A stretch of DNA of 56,207 nt from Bacillota bacterium (GCA_029550685.1 JAKPGY010000145.1:1-56207); one strand, 5' to 3'. Shown: positions 33,146 to 42,102, counted from the first letter of the stretch. A program made the numbers and translations. The notes: generated by a model not told the origin, from the sequence alone.

Positions 33146-34885
33146 GTGAAAGCTATCTTAGTGGGAAATCCCAATGTTGGTAAAAGCTATGTATTCAATC
33201 GCCTAACCGGCAGTAGGGTTTTCGTTTCCAATTATCCTGGAACATCGGTGGAAATTAATCGAGGCTTTTTTACCGTTGGTAATAAATCTATAGAGCTTCT
33301 TGATATGCCGGGGGTATATTCACTTAACAGCGACACAAAAGAAGCTGCTATGCTCACTGAAGTAATAAATGAATTTCCGGATCTGATTATTCAGGTTTTG
33401 GATGCTGTTAATCTGGAGCGTAATCTGGTGCTCACCCTGGAATTAATGAGAGCCAATCTACCCATGGTTTTGCTGATAAACCAGGTCGACAGGGCCCGGG
33501 AGATGGGATTGAAAATCGATAGCCAGGTTTTATCCAAGGAACTGGGTTTACCGGTTTTTTCATTTTCCGCTCTAACCGGTGAAGGTGTTTTAGATCTGCT
33601 GGAACAGTTGGCCAAGGGGGTTCCCCGCAGCAAGAAGGTTCAGGTAGTCTCCTTGGAAACCATGGACTGTCACTGTGAAGGATGTGACCGGTGTGCTTCC
33701 GGGTCTATCCTCAGTTGTGAAGGACTGGATCTAAAGCTGGTTGACCAGGCCCGCCTGCTGGCTGGCAAAACCATAACCAGAATGGGACAAACTCAGATGC
33801 ACTGGCTGGACAAAGTTCAAAACTGGATTGATCAACCTATTCTGGGTACGGTTTTACTGTTGGTAGTGGCCTATCTTTGTTTTGTAATATTGCTTCAGTT
33901 TATCAATTTAAGTGAAGGACCTATCAGCACCCTGTTGGATCCGGTTAACCAGCTGATAAGTAATGCTATTCTTGACCTGTTGCCAGCGGGTATTATAGCG
34001 CAGGTGCTTTCCAAGGCTGTTCCTGAGGGCATTATAATACCTTTTACTATAGTTATGCCGGCTATGCTGATGGTGAGTATCCTAATGGCCTTGCTGGAAG
34101 ACAGCGGCATTTTGCCCCGGTATTCAGTAGCTCTTGATCGGGTGGGGCGTATGTTTGGGCTGTCAGGGCAGGCGATCATCCCTCTCACTCTAGGATTGGG
34201 CTGCCGTACTCCAGCGGTGGTGGCTACCAGAATACTGCCTAACACTACTCAGCGCTTTATAGCCATAACCCTGCTCAGTATTGTAGTTCCCTGTGCTGCT
34301 ACCCTAGGTATTATGGCTTCAGTAATAGCAAAGTTTAACGCATCATTACCGGCAGTAGTAGGCTCGCTGCTGGCAGCATTCCTGGGATTGAGTTTTGTAC
34401 TGGGACGTATGAATTCTAGGCAGGAAGAATTTATATATGAATTACCTCCTCTGCGTATACCCCACTGGCAGAATGTTGGCATAAAGGTTAAGGCTAGGTT
34501 TGCAGGTTTTTTTACCGAGATTCTGCCGCTCTTGCTGGTTATGAGCATTGCTATCCGCACCATTTTGGAGTCAGGTATTCTGCAGTTTTTGGAAGGTTTG
34601 GGACCCATAACGCATGTTCTGTTCGGAATCCCTTCCGAAGCTTTTATTGCAGTTTTATTGACGATTTTTCAGCGCTACTTGGCACCGCTGCTGTTGTTGA
34701 ACCTAACTCTTACCCCCCGGGAAGCTACCATTGCTATTACTATGATTGTTATTTCTCTCCCTTGTCTGCCGGTTATGGTTATGACTATTCGGGAATTAGG
34801 CTTAAAAGCTCTGGTAAAGATTGTTTGTATGGGATTTTTGGCCTCTTTTTTAATCGGCATAGTGTTAAATTTGGTTTTGCCCTAG
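33146..34885 (+). CDS. feoB: ferrous iron transporter FeoB, short form with Cys-rich linker
   Basis: A 579-residue Fe2+ transporter, shorter than the usual 650-770. The N-terminal GTPase domain has G1 GNPNVGKS (residues 8-15), G3 DMPG (53-56) and G4 NQVD (112-115). The C-terminal part has the two Gate regions and about eight helices (from residue 233), including GLGCRTPAVVATR. Between them, where other FeoB proteins have a longer helical linker, is a cysteine cluster at 175, 177, 180, 183 and 191 (CHCEGCDRC). It could bind Fe, Zn or a cluster. GTG start at 33146. A Fur box lies just upstream and feoA follows by 19 bases. Confidence 0.93.
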   Translation: MKAILVGNPNVGKSYVFNRLTGSRVFVSNYPGTSVEINRGFFTVGNKSIELLDMPGVYSLNSDTKEAAMLTEVINEFPDLIIQVLDAVNLERNLVLTLELMRANLPMVLLINQVDRAREMGLKIDSQVLSKELGLPVFSFSALTGEGVLDLLEQLAKGVPRSKKVQVVSLETMDCHCEGCDRCASGSILSCEGLDLKLVDQARLLAGKTITRMGQTQMHWLDKVQNWIDQPILGTVLLLVVAYLCFVILLQFINLSEGPISTLLDPVNQLISNAILDLLPAGIIAQVLSKAVPEGIIIPFTIVMPAMLMVSILMALLEDSGILPRYSVALDRVGRMFGLSGQAIIPLTLGLGCRTPAVVATRILPNTTQRFIAITLLSIVVPCAATLGIMASVIAKFNASLPAVVGSLLAAFLGLSFVLGRMNSRQEEFIYELPPLRIPHWQNVGIKVKARFAGFFTEILPLLLVMSIAIRTILESGILQFLEGLGPITHVLFGIPSEAFIAVLLTIFQRYLAPLLLLNLTLTPREATIAITMIVISLPCLPVMVMTIRELGLKALVKIVCMGFLASFLIGIVLNLVLP

Positions 34886-34904
34886 GATAAAGGAGGGACC
34901 GCCA

Positions 34905-35123
34905 ATGAGATTAGACACATTAGAAACTGGGCGTAAAGTACGGGTAATCAGCATTAACCGGGGGGCAGGAGCAGAACAGCGTTTGTTGGAAATGGGAATT
35001 GTACCCGGAGTGGAAGTTGAATTGCTGGCTAAACATCCCTTGAAGGGGCCGGTAATAGTCAAACTGGATAATACTCGTATTGCTCTGGGACGCAATCTGG
35101 CCAACGCAATAGAGGTAGAATAG
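34905..35123 (+). CDS. feoA: FeoA, SH3-fold partner of FeoB
   Basis: A 72-residue FeoA-domain protein (RGAGAEQRLLEMGIVPGVEV, then GPVIVKLDNTRIALGRNLAN). It is thought to bind FeoB in the cytoplasm and modulate it. The ATG follows AAAGGAGGGACCGCCA, 19 bases after the feoB stop. feoB-feoA order is the reverse of Escherichia coli. Confidence 0.92.
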   Translation: MRLDTLETGRKVRVISINRGAGAEQRLLEMGIVPGVEVELLAKHPLKGPVIVKLDNTRIALGRNLANAIEVE

Positions 35124-35159
35124 GCCCCATGGATAGGTCGGGTGGATTTTAGTTCTAAT

Positions 35160-35173
35160 AATACTATAGTATT
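35160..35173. promoter_or_regulatory. 14-base perfect palindrome before the SUF genes
   Basis: AATACTATAGTATT, about 80 bases before the SufC-like start, in a strongly AT-rich stretch that also holds TATAATCTATGATACTAG. It could overlap the promoter and be the site of an iron-sulfur or redox regulator. No regulator is identified. Confidence 0.45.
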
Positions 35174-35253
35174 ATAATCTATGATACTAGTTAGACTATA
35201 ACGAAGGGTTATGTTATTCTAACGGTAAGTTTATGCCGATGGAGGGAGCATTT

Positions 35254-36003
35254 ATGCTGCGCTTAGAACAGGTAAGCATGTCAGTAAACCAAAACAATGG
35301 AGACAATAAGGAAATACTCCATAACATCGATTTGGAATTTGATGCCGGCAAACTCTATGCTATAACCGGACCCAATGGCGGGGGTAAAACCTCACTAGCC
35401 AAAGTTATTATGGGTATCTATGGTATATCTACGGGAAAAATTTACCTACATGAAGAAGAAATCAGTCATCTGACAGTTACGGAAAGGGCTCGAAAAGGAA
35501 TAGCCTATGCTTTTCAGCAGCCTCCGCGCTTCAAGGGTTTAACAGTGGGTGATCTGTTGAAGATAGCTGATTCTGATCTGGACATAATAGGGCTGCGCAA
35601 GAGCCTGCGTGACGTGGGACTGTGCCCGGAAGACTACCTGGATAGAGATGTAGGTCCGGGTTTAAGCGGCGGGGAAATGAAACGTATTGAAATAGCTCAG
35701 GTATTGGCGCGCAGGGCAGCAGTCAGCATTTTTGATGAACCCGAAGCGGGGGTGGATTTGTGGACCATCCAGAGGCTGATAGGTATCATTGTAAACCGTT
35801 ATAAGGATAATCCTAATAATACTGCTATTATCATTACCCATAATGAAAATGTGCTACCGATTTGTGACGAGATTATTGTATTGGAGGAAGGCAGGATCCG
35901 TTCCCGCGGTACCTATGAAGAGGTATGGCCTTTGATCAGAGATGATATTGAATGCAAACGCAGACTTGAATGCCGGGGGGAAATGGGCTATGAAATTCAA
36001 TGA
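35254..36003 (+). CDS. SufC-like ATPase of a minimal SUF system (SmsC type)
   Basis: A 249-residue soluble ABC ATPase of iron-sulfur cluster assembly. Walker A is GPNGGGKTS (residues about 40-48), the signature LSGGEMKRIEIA and Walker B SIFDEPEAGVD match SufC rather than transport ATPases. The ATG at 35254 is chosen over one 21 bases upstream because GGAGGG precedes it. It overlaps the SufB-like gene by 14 bases. No sufD, sufS or sufU follows, so this is the two-component SufCB (SMS) form found in archaea and deep-branching anaerobes. Confidence 0.88.
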   Translation: MLRLEQVSMSVNQNNGDNKEILHNIDLEFDAGKLYAITGPNGGGKTSLAKVIMGIYGISTGKIYLHEEEISHLTVTERARKGIAYAFQQPPRFKGLTVGDLLKIADSDLDIIGLRKSLRDVGLCPEDYLDRDVGPGLSGGEMKRIEIAQVLARRAAVSIFDEPEAGVDLWTIQRLIGIIVNRYKDNPNNTAIIITHNENVLPICDEIIVLEEGRIRSRGTYEEVWPLIRDDIECKRRLECRGEMGYEIQ

Positions 36004-36913
36004 AATCGATGCAAATTTATTAAATACTATTGCTAATATTACTGAAGTTCCCAGTGGCGCAGTGAATATTCGTAAGGATGGACAACCCTTAATACGGATG
36101 TCGTCGCCTAATATAATAATTAATCCCAAACAAGATAAACCTGGTATCGATGTTATTGTTAAACCAGGTACCAAAGATGAAAGTGTGCATATTCCGGTTC
36201 TGGTTACAAAGGCTGGTCTGCAGGACCTGGTTTACAATACTTTTGAAATTGGAGAAGATGCAGACGTTACCATTATAGCCGGCTGTGGAATACACAATGA
36301 CAGTCATCAGGATTCCGGCCATGATGGAATACACGAGTTTATCGTGAAGCCTGGCGCCCGGGTCCGTTATGTGGAAAAACATTATGGTGCTGGCAGTGGC
36401 AGCGGGAAAAGGGTTTTAAATCCTACCACCATAGTTCGAATGGGCTGTGGATCGTATGCTGAAATGGAATTGGTACAGATCAAAGGGGTTGATGATACCT
36501 ACCGTAGGACTCTGGCCTATGTGGAAGATCATGCTCACCTAAAAATAGTGGAGCGCCTTCTTACCCATAATGATCAACAGGCTCAGTCGGAGATTGAAAT
36601 TAGTATTGAAGGTCAGGATGGATCTGCGCAAATTCTTTCTCGTTCCGTGGCCAAAGACAACTCCTCTCAGGTATTTAAGGCGGCCATGATTGGTAAAGCG
36701 GCCTGTACCGGACATGTGGAATGTGATTCCATTATTATGGGTAATGCCATCATTAAGGCTATTCCCTCCTTGGTAGCGGAGAATTCCGAGGCAGTACTAA
36801 CCCATGAAGCGGCCATAGGCAAGATTGCCGGAGAACAGCTAATAAAACTGATGTCTTTAGGTCTTACCGAAACTGAGGCAATTAACACCATTATCGATGG
36901 ATTCCTGCGTTAA
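35990..36913 (+). CDS. SufB-like scaffold of a minimal SUF system (SmsB type)
   Basis: A 307-residue SufB/SufD family protein, shorter than SufB of the full pathway (about 460-480). The beta-helix core and the C-terminal signature (IMGNAIIKAIPSL, then NSEAVLTHEAAIGKIAGEQL and LMSLGLTETEAINTI) are present. It would build or carry Fe-S clusters with the ATPase next door, useful in a cell rich in Dsr, Hdr-like and ferredoxin proteins. The ATG at 35990 lies within the end of the ATPase gene and is preceded by GGGGGAAATGGGCT. Confidence 0.87.
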   Translation: MKFNEIDANLLNTIANITEVPSGAVNIRKDGQPLIRMSSPNIIINPKQDKPGIDVIVKPGTKDESVHIPVLVTKAGLQDLVYNTFEIGEDADVTIIAGCGIHNDSHQDSGHDGIHEFIVKPGARVRYVEKHYGAGSGSGKRVLNPTTIVRMGCGSYAEMELVQIKGVDDTYRRTLAYVEDHAHLKIVERLLTHNDQQAQSEIEISIEGQDGSAQILSRSVAKDNSSQVFKAAMIGKAACTGHVECDSIIMGNAIIKAIPSLVAENSEAVLTHEAAIGKIAGEQLIKLMSLGLTETEAINTIIDGFLR

Positions 36914-36934
36914 ATAACAAAGGGCGGTGATGTT

Positions 36935-37825
36935 ATGAATCTCAACCTCTTCAAAACCTTCGTCAAGGTGGTAGAAACCCAGAATCTCTCCAGGACCGCT
37001 GACGAGCTGGGTTTATCCCAGCCAGCTGTAACCAAACAAATCCAAGCCCTGGAGGATATATATGGTGTATTGCTGCTGGAACGTTCAGGACGCCGCCTCA
37101 AAACTACCGAAGCAGGAGAAACCTTGTACCAGTGTGCCCGGGATATTATAAAAGCCCTGGAAAGGACAGAAAAAGCCATGGAAGATGTGTCGGAGAGCCG
37201 TAAAGGATCTCTTTACATAGGTGCCAGTACCATTCCCGGGCAGTATATTCTGCCGTCAGTAATAAAGCAGTTTAAGGATCGTTTCCCCAATGTCACCATA
37301 AGTATGGATATTGCTGATACTGATAAAATATTTAACCGAGTTGCCGACAGAGAATTGGATGTAGGTGTAGTGGGGGCATGGATTAACAATCGTAAAGTGG
37401 ATGGATTTGCCTGGTTGGAGGATGAACTGGTGGTGATTGTTCCCCAGGGGCACCATCTTGCCTCTAAAGAATATGTTAATTTAAAGGATTTGTTAAGTGA
37501 GAAGTGGATTGTACGTGAAAAAGGATCTGGTACCAGACGGGCTATCGAGGATTTTTTGACTACTCAAGGAGTAAAACGTGAAGAGTTAAATGTGTGCCTT
37601 GAAGCAGGAAGTACAGAAGCAGTACTGGCTGCAGTAGAATCGGGTATGGGAATAAGTATTATTTCTCATTGGGCTATAAAACGCTCTGAAGGCCAGCGCA
37701 GTATGACCAGTATTAAACTAACTGAATCAGGAGCTCGCCGATTTCTTTATGTCATCTATCCCCGGCAGAAAACCAGACGCAAAACAGTAATTAACTTCCT
37801 GGACATTATAAGAAAGATCTCCTAA
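36935..37825 (+). CDS. LysR-family transcriptional regulator (second)
   Basis: A 296-residue LysR protein with an N-terminal winged helix (RTADELGLSQPAVTKQIQAL, residues about 16-36) and an effector domain containing EKGSGTRRAIEDFL and SGMGISIISHWAIK. It belongs to the same CysL/CbbR-like branch as the regulator at 3920-4843. It starts 21 bases after the SufB-like gene with GGGCGGTGATGTT before ATG, so it may be cotranscribed with the SUF pair. Target and effector are unknown. Confidence 0.87.
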   Translation: MNLNLFKTFVKVVETQNLSRTADELGLSQPAVTKQIQALEDIYGVLLLERSGRRLKTTEAGETLYQCARDIIKALERTEKAMEDVSESRKGSLYIGASTIPGQYILPSVIKQFKDRFPNVTISMDIADTDKIFNRVADRELDVGVVGAWINNRKVDGFAWLEDELVVIVPQGHHLASKEYVNLKDLLSEKWIVREKGSGTRRAIEDFLTTQGVKREELNVCLEAGSTEAVLAAVESGMGISIISHWAIKRSEGQRSMTSIKLTESGARRFLYVIYPRQKTRRKTVINFLDIIRKIS

Positions 37826-37937
37826 AAAATTTACGCAACTAAGCTAAGCAGGGCTTTTTCTTTAACAAAACAGTTGATTTTGTAGCCGCTTTGTTATATT
37901 GTAGCTATTGTCTTGAGTTTATACTTGGGGGGAGTTA

Positions 37938-38399
37938 ATGGTGTTACCAGTACCGAAAAAATACTTTCTTACCGCTGCGGCTGCAGAAGGGGATACCCAG
38001 TTGACTGCTTTTGACAGTGCGCTTCTCAAAGCACAAGTAGGCAACACTAATTTGCTCAGGGTAAGCAGTATACTGCCTCCAGGTTGTGAATACTCTCCTG
38101 GTTTGATTATTCCGCCTGGGTCCCTGCTACCTATAGCCTATGGATCGATTATAAGTGATAAGCCAGGAGAATTGATTTCGGCCGCAGTGGCAGTGGGCCT
38201 TCAAGCTGAGGGCTACGGAGTTATTATGGAGTATTCAGGACACTGCTCAAAGTCCACCGCTGAAACTGAGGTTGTTCGCATGGTGGAAGAAGCTTTCCGT
38301 ATCCGTGGATTGAAGCTGATTGATGTCAAAATTGCTGCTGCGGAACATACTGTAGAAAAAATTGGCTGTGCCTTTGCGGCGGTACCATTGTGGTATTAG
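37938..38399 (+). CDS. pdaD: pyruvoyl-dependent arginine decarboxylase
   Basis: A 153-residue proenzyme that cleaves itself between Ser43 and Ser44 (NLLRVSSILPPGC) to form the pyruvoyl cofactor, then decarboxylates arginine to agmatine. The rest of the fold (LLPIAYGSIISDKPGELISA, YGVIMEYSG) is typical of the archaeal/bacterial PvlArgDC family. Start ATG follows TTGGGGGGAGTTA. It is a single gene; with speD at 44 kb it points to polyamine synthesis from arginine, and alternatively to arginine-dependent acid resistance. Confidence 0.9.
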   Translation: MVLPVPKKYFLTAAAAEGDTQLTAFDSALLKAQVGNTNLLRVSSILPPGCEYSPGLIIPPGSLLPIAYGSIISDKPGELISAAVAVGLQAEGYGVIMEYSGHCSKSTAETEVVRMVEEAFRIRGLKLIDVKIAAAEHTVEKIGCAFAAVPLWY

Positions 38400-38470
38400 A
38401 GTTTGTTTTTAATATTTCTGCGGAATGGATTGAACCATCCAGGCAGAAAGCGATAAGCGGATAAATAAAA

Positions 38471-38494
38471 AAGCCGCCCCAAATCGGGCGGCTT
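38471..38494 (-). terminator. terminator of the rubrerythrin gene
   Basis: AAGCCGCCCC (38471-38480) pairs with CGGGCGGCTT (38485-38494). On the minus strand TTTTTTATTTATCC follows, a classic rho-independent terminator 15 bases after the rubrerythrin stop. It may also stop plus-strand transcription from the arginine decarboxylase gene. Confidence 0.85.
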
Positions 38495-38509
38495 CGGCTT
38501 TTGGTTATG

Positions 38510-39049
38510 TTAGTAATTTTCGGCCAATACTTCGTAATAACTCTGAGGATGGGCACAAGCGGGGCACAATTCGGGAGCCTCGGTGCCTTCGTGGACGTAT
38601 CCACAGTTGCGGCATTTCCATTTTACCGGGGTTGGTTTTTTGAATACGGTATCATTCTTAATGTTTTCTAACAACTTGCGGAAGCGCTTTTCGTGTTGTT
38701 CTTCTACTTCGGCAATCTCTATGAAAACATCGGCGATTTCATCGAATCCCTCTTCCCGGGCAATTCTTGCATATTCCGGGTATAATTTGGAGTGTTCCTC
38801 TAGTTCGCCTTCAGCGGCTTCCAAGAGGTTATCCACGGTGGGTTTAATGGAACCGCCGATTAAGAACTTGTAAAAGCGTTTTGCGTGTTCTTTTTCATTA
38901 TCGGCCGTTTCCTGGAAAATAGCGGACATCTGCTTGTAACCCTCTTTATCAGCCTGGCTGGCAAAGTAGGTGTACTTCATACGGACCTTGGATTCTCCAG
39001 CAAAAGCTGACCACAGATTCTGTTCGGTTTTGGACCCTTTTAGATTCAT
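38510..39049 (-). CDS. rbr: rubrerythrin
   Basis: A 179-residue peroxide-scavenging protein of anaerobes. The N-terminal four-helix bundle carries the diiron ligands (FAGESKVRMKYTYFASQA, ETADNEKEHAKRF, EIAEVEEQHEKRF) and the C terminus is a rubredoxin with CRNCGYVHEG and CPACAHPQ. Length and domain order are typical. The ATG follows AAGGAGGTAATAGC. Likely induced by oxidative stress, although no PerR box was recognised. Confidence 0.95.
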   Translation of the reverse strand: MNLKGSKTEQNLWSAFAGESKVRMKYTYFASQADKEGYKQMSAIFQETADNEKEHAKRFYKFLIGGSIKPTVDNLLEAAEGELEEHSKLYPEYARIAREEGFDEIADVFIEIAEVEEQHEKRFRKLLENIKNDTVFKKPTPVKWKCRNCGYVHEGTEAPELCPACAHPQSYYEVLAENY

Positions 39050-39081
39050 GCTATTACCTCCTTGTATTCTTTATTTTATTA

Positions 39082-39510
39082 TCAATAGGGTAAATCAGAG
39101 GGATAAACGTACAGCAGGTTAGTACCGGGAACGGGTCTTACTATCATTAATTGGCGCAGGTGCTCAATCACTGCTTCGCGGATGTCTTCATTATCGGTGT
39201 CTTTCATCTCCAGGGCAAACACCGTTACTGGTACTTCCATCCAATTCAGCAAACGCAGTTCCTCCAAGCCATCATTTAGGAACTCCAAATCTTCCAGAGG
39301 TGCCGAAAAGGGAGTTGTCGGCTTACTCTTGATGTGCTGTTCCAGTCGATCGATGAAGGCTTTTAACATTTCTTCTTTTTGGGCATCGATTACATATTGA
39401 AATAGAATATCGTATAAATTTTGTACCAGAACTATAGAAGTTACCGTAGGAAGTACTAGATGTTTCTCGCATCTAACCATAGTCAGGGTAAACGTGTTTA
39501 TAGATTGCAT
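39082..39510 (-). CDS. hypothetical protein upstream of rubrerythrin
   Basis: A 142-residue soluble protein that I do not recognise. The first third is rich in beta-branched residues (HLVLPTVTSIVLVQNLYDILF), the middle is helical and charged, and the end reads VRPVPGTNLLYVYPSDLPY. No signal peptide or metal motif. The ATG at 39510 is chosen because AGGGAAGGTAATACAT precedes it; a longer frame from 39537 lacks a site. It ends 32 bases before the rubrerythrin start on the same strand, so the two may be cotranscribed. Confidence 0.6.
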   Translation of the reverse strand: MQSINTFTLTMVRCEKHLVLPTVTSIVLVQNLYDILFQYVIDAQKEEMLKAFIDRLEQHIKSKPTTPFSAPLEDLEFLNDGLEELRLLNWMEVPVTVFALEMKDTDNEDIREAVIEHLRQLMIVRPVPGTNLLYVYPSDLPY

Positions 39511-39688
39511 ATGTATTACCTTCCCTTTATAATGCACCTGTTTATTGATTTATTGTACCCCGATTTGCCAATCTTTCTCAACCATTTCCTGCAAGTCCTC
39601 CCGTATACCTTGGATTGGCATGCATGATAGGTTTAGGATATACTTATAGGGAAATGCTTTCAGGAAAATGTTAACAAGGAGCTAATCG

Positions 39689-41959
39689 ATGACCCAGTCA
39701 AATCATAAACTTTCGCTACAGTTATACCCAATATGGGTCAAAATGATTCTAATCATAGCTGTTGCCATGGTGCTGCCAATGATAAGTACCCAGGCAGCTT
39801 GGGGAAGAGAAGATACTGGTAATGCCTATCTGCTGGTCATTGATAAGTTAAGTATCTATGATATTGATCCCCAGGTTACCCCGCAGCTTACCAAATTAGT
39901 TAATGAAGGCGGAGTTGGTTTGGCCAGCAGCAGGACTTTAAGGGGTAAGAACACCCTGGATACCAGTATTACTATAGGCGCAGGCAACATTGGCCGTGTT
40001 TACGGAACCGGAATTATGGCTTTTAACCAGGATGAATACCTGGAGGATAGAGGACAGACGGCGGGACATTTATATCAGAACTTAACCGGAATAGATCCCG
40101 GCTCAGCTTCCTGTCTGCTGGTAAATCTCCCGGAAATCAGCACCCGCATTGCTGAAGAAAGTGTTACCACTATGCCGGGTGCGATGGGGGAGGTTCTAAG
40201 ACGTCATGGATATACAGTCTGTCTACTGGGCAACGGTGATACTGGTACCGAAGAACTTCGCGCAGCTGCTGTTATAGCCATGGATGCCAGGGGACAGATT
40301 CCTCTGGGCGATATAGGGCCTAATACGGTACATAGTTTGATAGATAGCTACTTGAGCCTGGAAACTAACTATGAATATTTGTTACAGCAAATCGAAAACT
40401 TTAGTTCCTCAGCAGATTTTTTTGTGATAGATCTGGCTGACCTCAGCCGGCTGGAATCAGCTGACACAGCTTTTCCTGACCGGGCCCTGGCTGAAAAAAA
40501 CCGGCGCTTGCAGATGATTGATGCCTTTGTCGGTAAGATTGCGGAACGAGTAAATCCTGACCGGGACCTATTAATGATCATAGGTCCATCTCCTAACCAT
40601 GAACAAACCAGGAATAAAAACACTTTTACCCCGGTTATCATCTGGGGCAAAGGGTATACCACCGGAGGATTAACCTCCGCTGCTACTCAGCGTTCTCTGG
40701 TAGTGGCCAATACTGATATTGCTCCGACCATACTGGACTATTTCGGCTTGTCTGACGATACCGGCACCATGATCGGACGACCAATTCGGGTTGAGCCCAG
40801 CGATCGAGGAATGCTGACCGAAGCTCAACAGCTAAGCACCCAAGCCAGTATGGTTAACAGACTTCGAGTACCACTCATAAAGGGCTACGTACTCTTTCAG
40901 ATAATAACTATTCTTTTGGCCATGGTAGCCTTGTTCTGGATGCCGGAACTGGCCAATTATATCAAGCCGGCCATAATTGCCCTGGTAGTAGTACCTCTGA
41001 TTTATTTATTCTTGACCATACTTCCTTTCACAGCTGACTGGATGTATATAGCTATGGCGATAGCCCTTACCTTAGCAGTAACTCTGCTGTTGATAAAAAT
41101 AGCGGACGGCAACACTTATAGAGCCTTTTCGATAAGCATTATACTAACAGTCATAGCGTTAAATGTAGATATTCTGACTGGTTGCAATCTGATTCATTTT
41201 TCCATTCTGGGATATGATCCTATGGCTGGAGCTCGTTATTACGGAATTGGCAATGAGTATATGGGCATATTGCTGGGCAGTTCTATTGCGCTGGCTGGGT
41301 CTTATTATCAAAAATATCCTAAGCGCGGCTGGCTGGTATTAATAGCGTTTTTATTTGTATTTCAGGCTGTGGTAATTGCTTCTCCACAGTTGGGAGCTAA
41401 TTCTGATGGAATGCTTACTGCTCCCGCAGCGTTTCTGGTAACTTTACTTCTGCTTGGGGAATTGCGCATTCGGCCGCGTACGGTTCTGTTGGTTGTGGCT
41501 GGAATGATATTAGTGGCCGCTGCATTTACTTTATATGACATGAGCAGACCAGTTGAAATGCAGAGCCATATCGGTAGGGCTGCCCACCAAGTTTTAACCG
41601 GCGGCTGGGAAGACGCCTGGACCATTATCACCAGGAAGTTAGGAATGAATATAAAACTGATTCGCTCAACTATTTGGAGCTGGGTATTCATGGTTACGCT
41701 GCTGGTCCTAGCTTTGCTGGTGTACCGACCGGTAGGAGCAATGAAACAGTTGCGCCAGGAAAAACCCTATATTGTTAAGGGATTCGGAGGAATTATTACT
41801 GGGGCCTTGGTAGGATTAGTGATAAACGATTCAGGCATAGTGGCTGCTTCTACCACCAGCATCTACCTGGTGGTGCCTTTACTGCTCTTAATGCTGCATT
41901 ATGAGACAAATCGTTCCACTGATAAGATGATAGGCAGGGCAGGGGATTATGAATCGTAA
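39689..41959 (+). CDS. alkaline-phosphatase-fold protein with C-terminal membrane domain
   Basis: A 756-residue membrane protein. Residues about 17-38 form a signal or anchor helix. Residues about 45-360 have the look of an alkaline phosphatase/phosphomutase-fold ectodomain (LLVIDKLSIYDID, DRDLLMIIGPSPNHEQ, VVANTDIAPTILDYFGL), with metal-ligand residues placed roughly as in the superfamily. From residue about 395 there are eight or more hydrophobic helices. Such proteins occur in spore-forming Firmicutes without known role; a cell-envelope phosphotransferase or hydrolase is the best guess. The gene overlaps a 46-codon frame at its end. Confidence 0.7.
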   Translation: MTQSNHKLSLQLYPIWVKMILIIAVAMVLPMISTQAAWGREDTGNAYLLVIDKLSIYDIDPQVTPQLTKLVNEGGVGLASSRTLRGKNTLDTSITIGAGNIGRVYGTGIMAFNQDEYLEDRGQTAGHLYQNLTGIDPGSASCLLVNLPEISTRIAEESVTTMPGAMGEVLRRHGYTVCLLGNGDTGTEELRAAAVIAMDARGQIPLGDIGPNTVHSLIDSYLSLETNYEYLLQQIENFSSSADFFVIDLADLSRLESADTAFPDRALAEKNRRLQMIDAFVGKIAERVNPDRDLLMIIGPSPNHEQTRNKNTFTPVIIWGKGYTTGGLTSAATQRSLVVANTDIAPTILDYFGLSDDTGTMIGRPIRVEPSDRGMLTEAQQLSTQASMVNRLRVPLIKGYVLFQIITILLAMVALFWMPELANYIKPAIIALVVVPLIYLFLTILPFTADWMYIAMAIALTLAVTLLLIKIADGNTYRAFSISIILTVIALNVDILTGCNLIHFSILGYDPMAGARYYGIGNEYMGILLGSSIALAGSYYQKYPKRGWLVLIAFLFVFQAVVIASPQLGANSDGMLTAPAAFLVTLLLLGELRIRPRTVLLVVAGMILVAAAFTLYDMSRPVEMQSHIGRAAHQVLTGGWEDAWTIITRKLGMNIKLIRSTIWSWVFMVTLLVLALLVYRPVGAMKQLRQEKPYIVKGFGGIITGALVGLVINDSGIVAASTTSIYLVVPLLLLMLHYETNRSTDKMIGRAGDYES

Positions 41960-42089
41960 ATCGCGTCGATCACGGGAGTACAACGATCAAGAATGGGAGA
42001 AGACAGTTGCCCGGCAGCGGTTAAAGTATAACCTGTGGGGAGTAATTGCTATTTTGATCATTATAGGGTTATACCTCAGTTCCAGATAG
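41949..42089 (+). CDS. 46-residue basic single-span membrane protein
   Basis: The frame begins at ATG 41949, overlaps the end of the preceding gene by 11 bases, and reads MNRKSRRSREYNDQEWEKTV, then a basic stretch, a hydrophobic helix (WGVIAILIIIGLYLSS) and a stop at 42089. GGCAGGGGATT before the ATG is a fair ribosome site. The terminator at 42103 follows at once. The cytoplasmic N-terminal part is highly charged. It probably partners the phosphatase-fold membrane protein. Confidence 0.65.
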   Translation: MNRKSRRSREYNDQEWEKTVARQRLKYNLWGVIAILIIIGLYLSSR

Positions 42090-42102
42090 TATTTAAAGTT
42101 CA

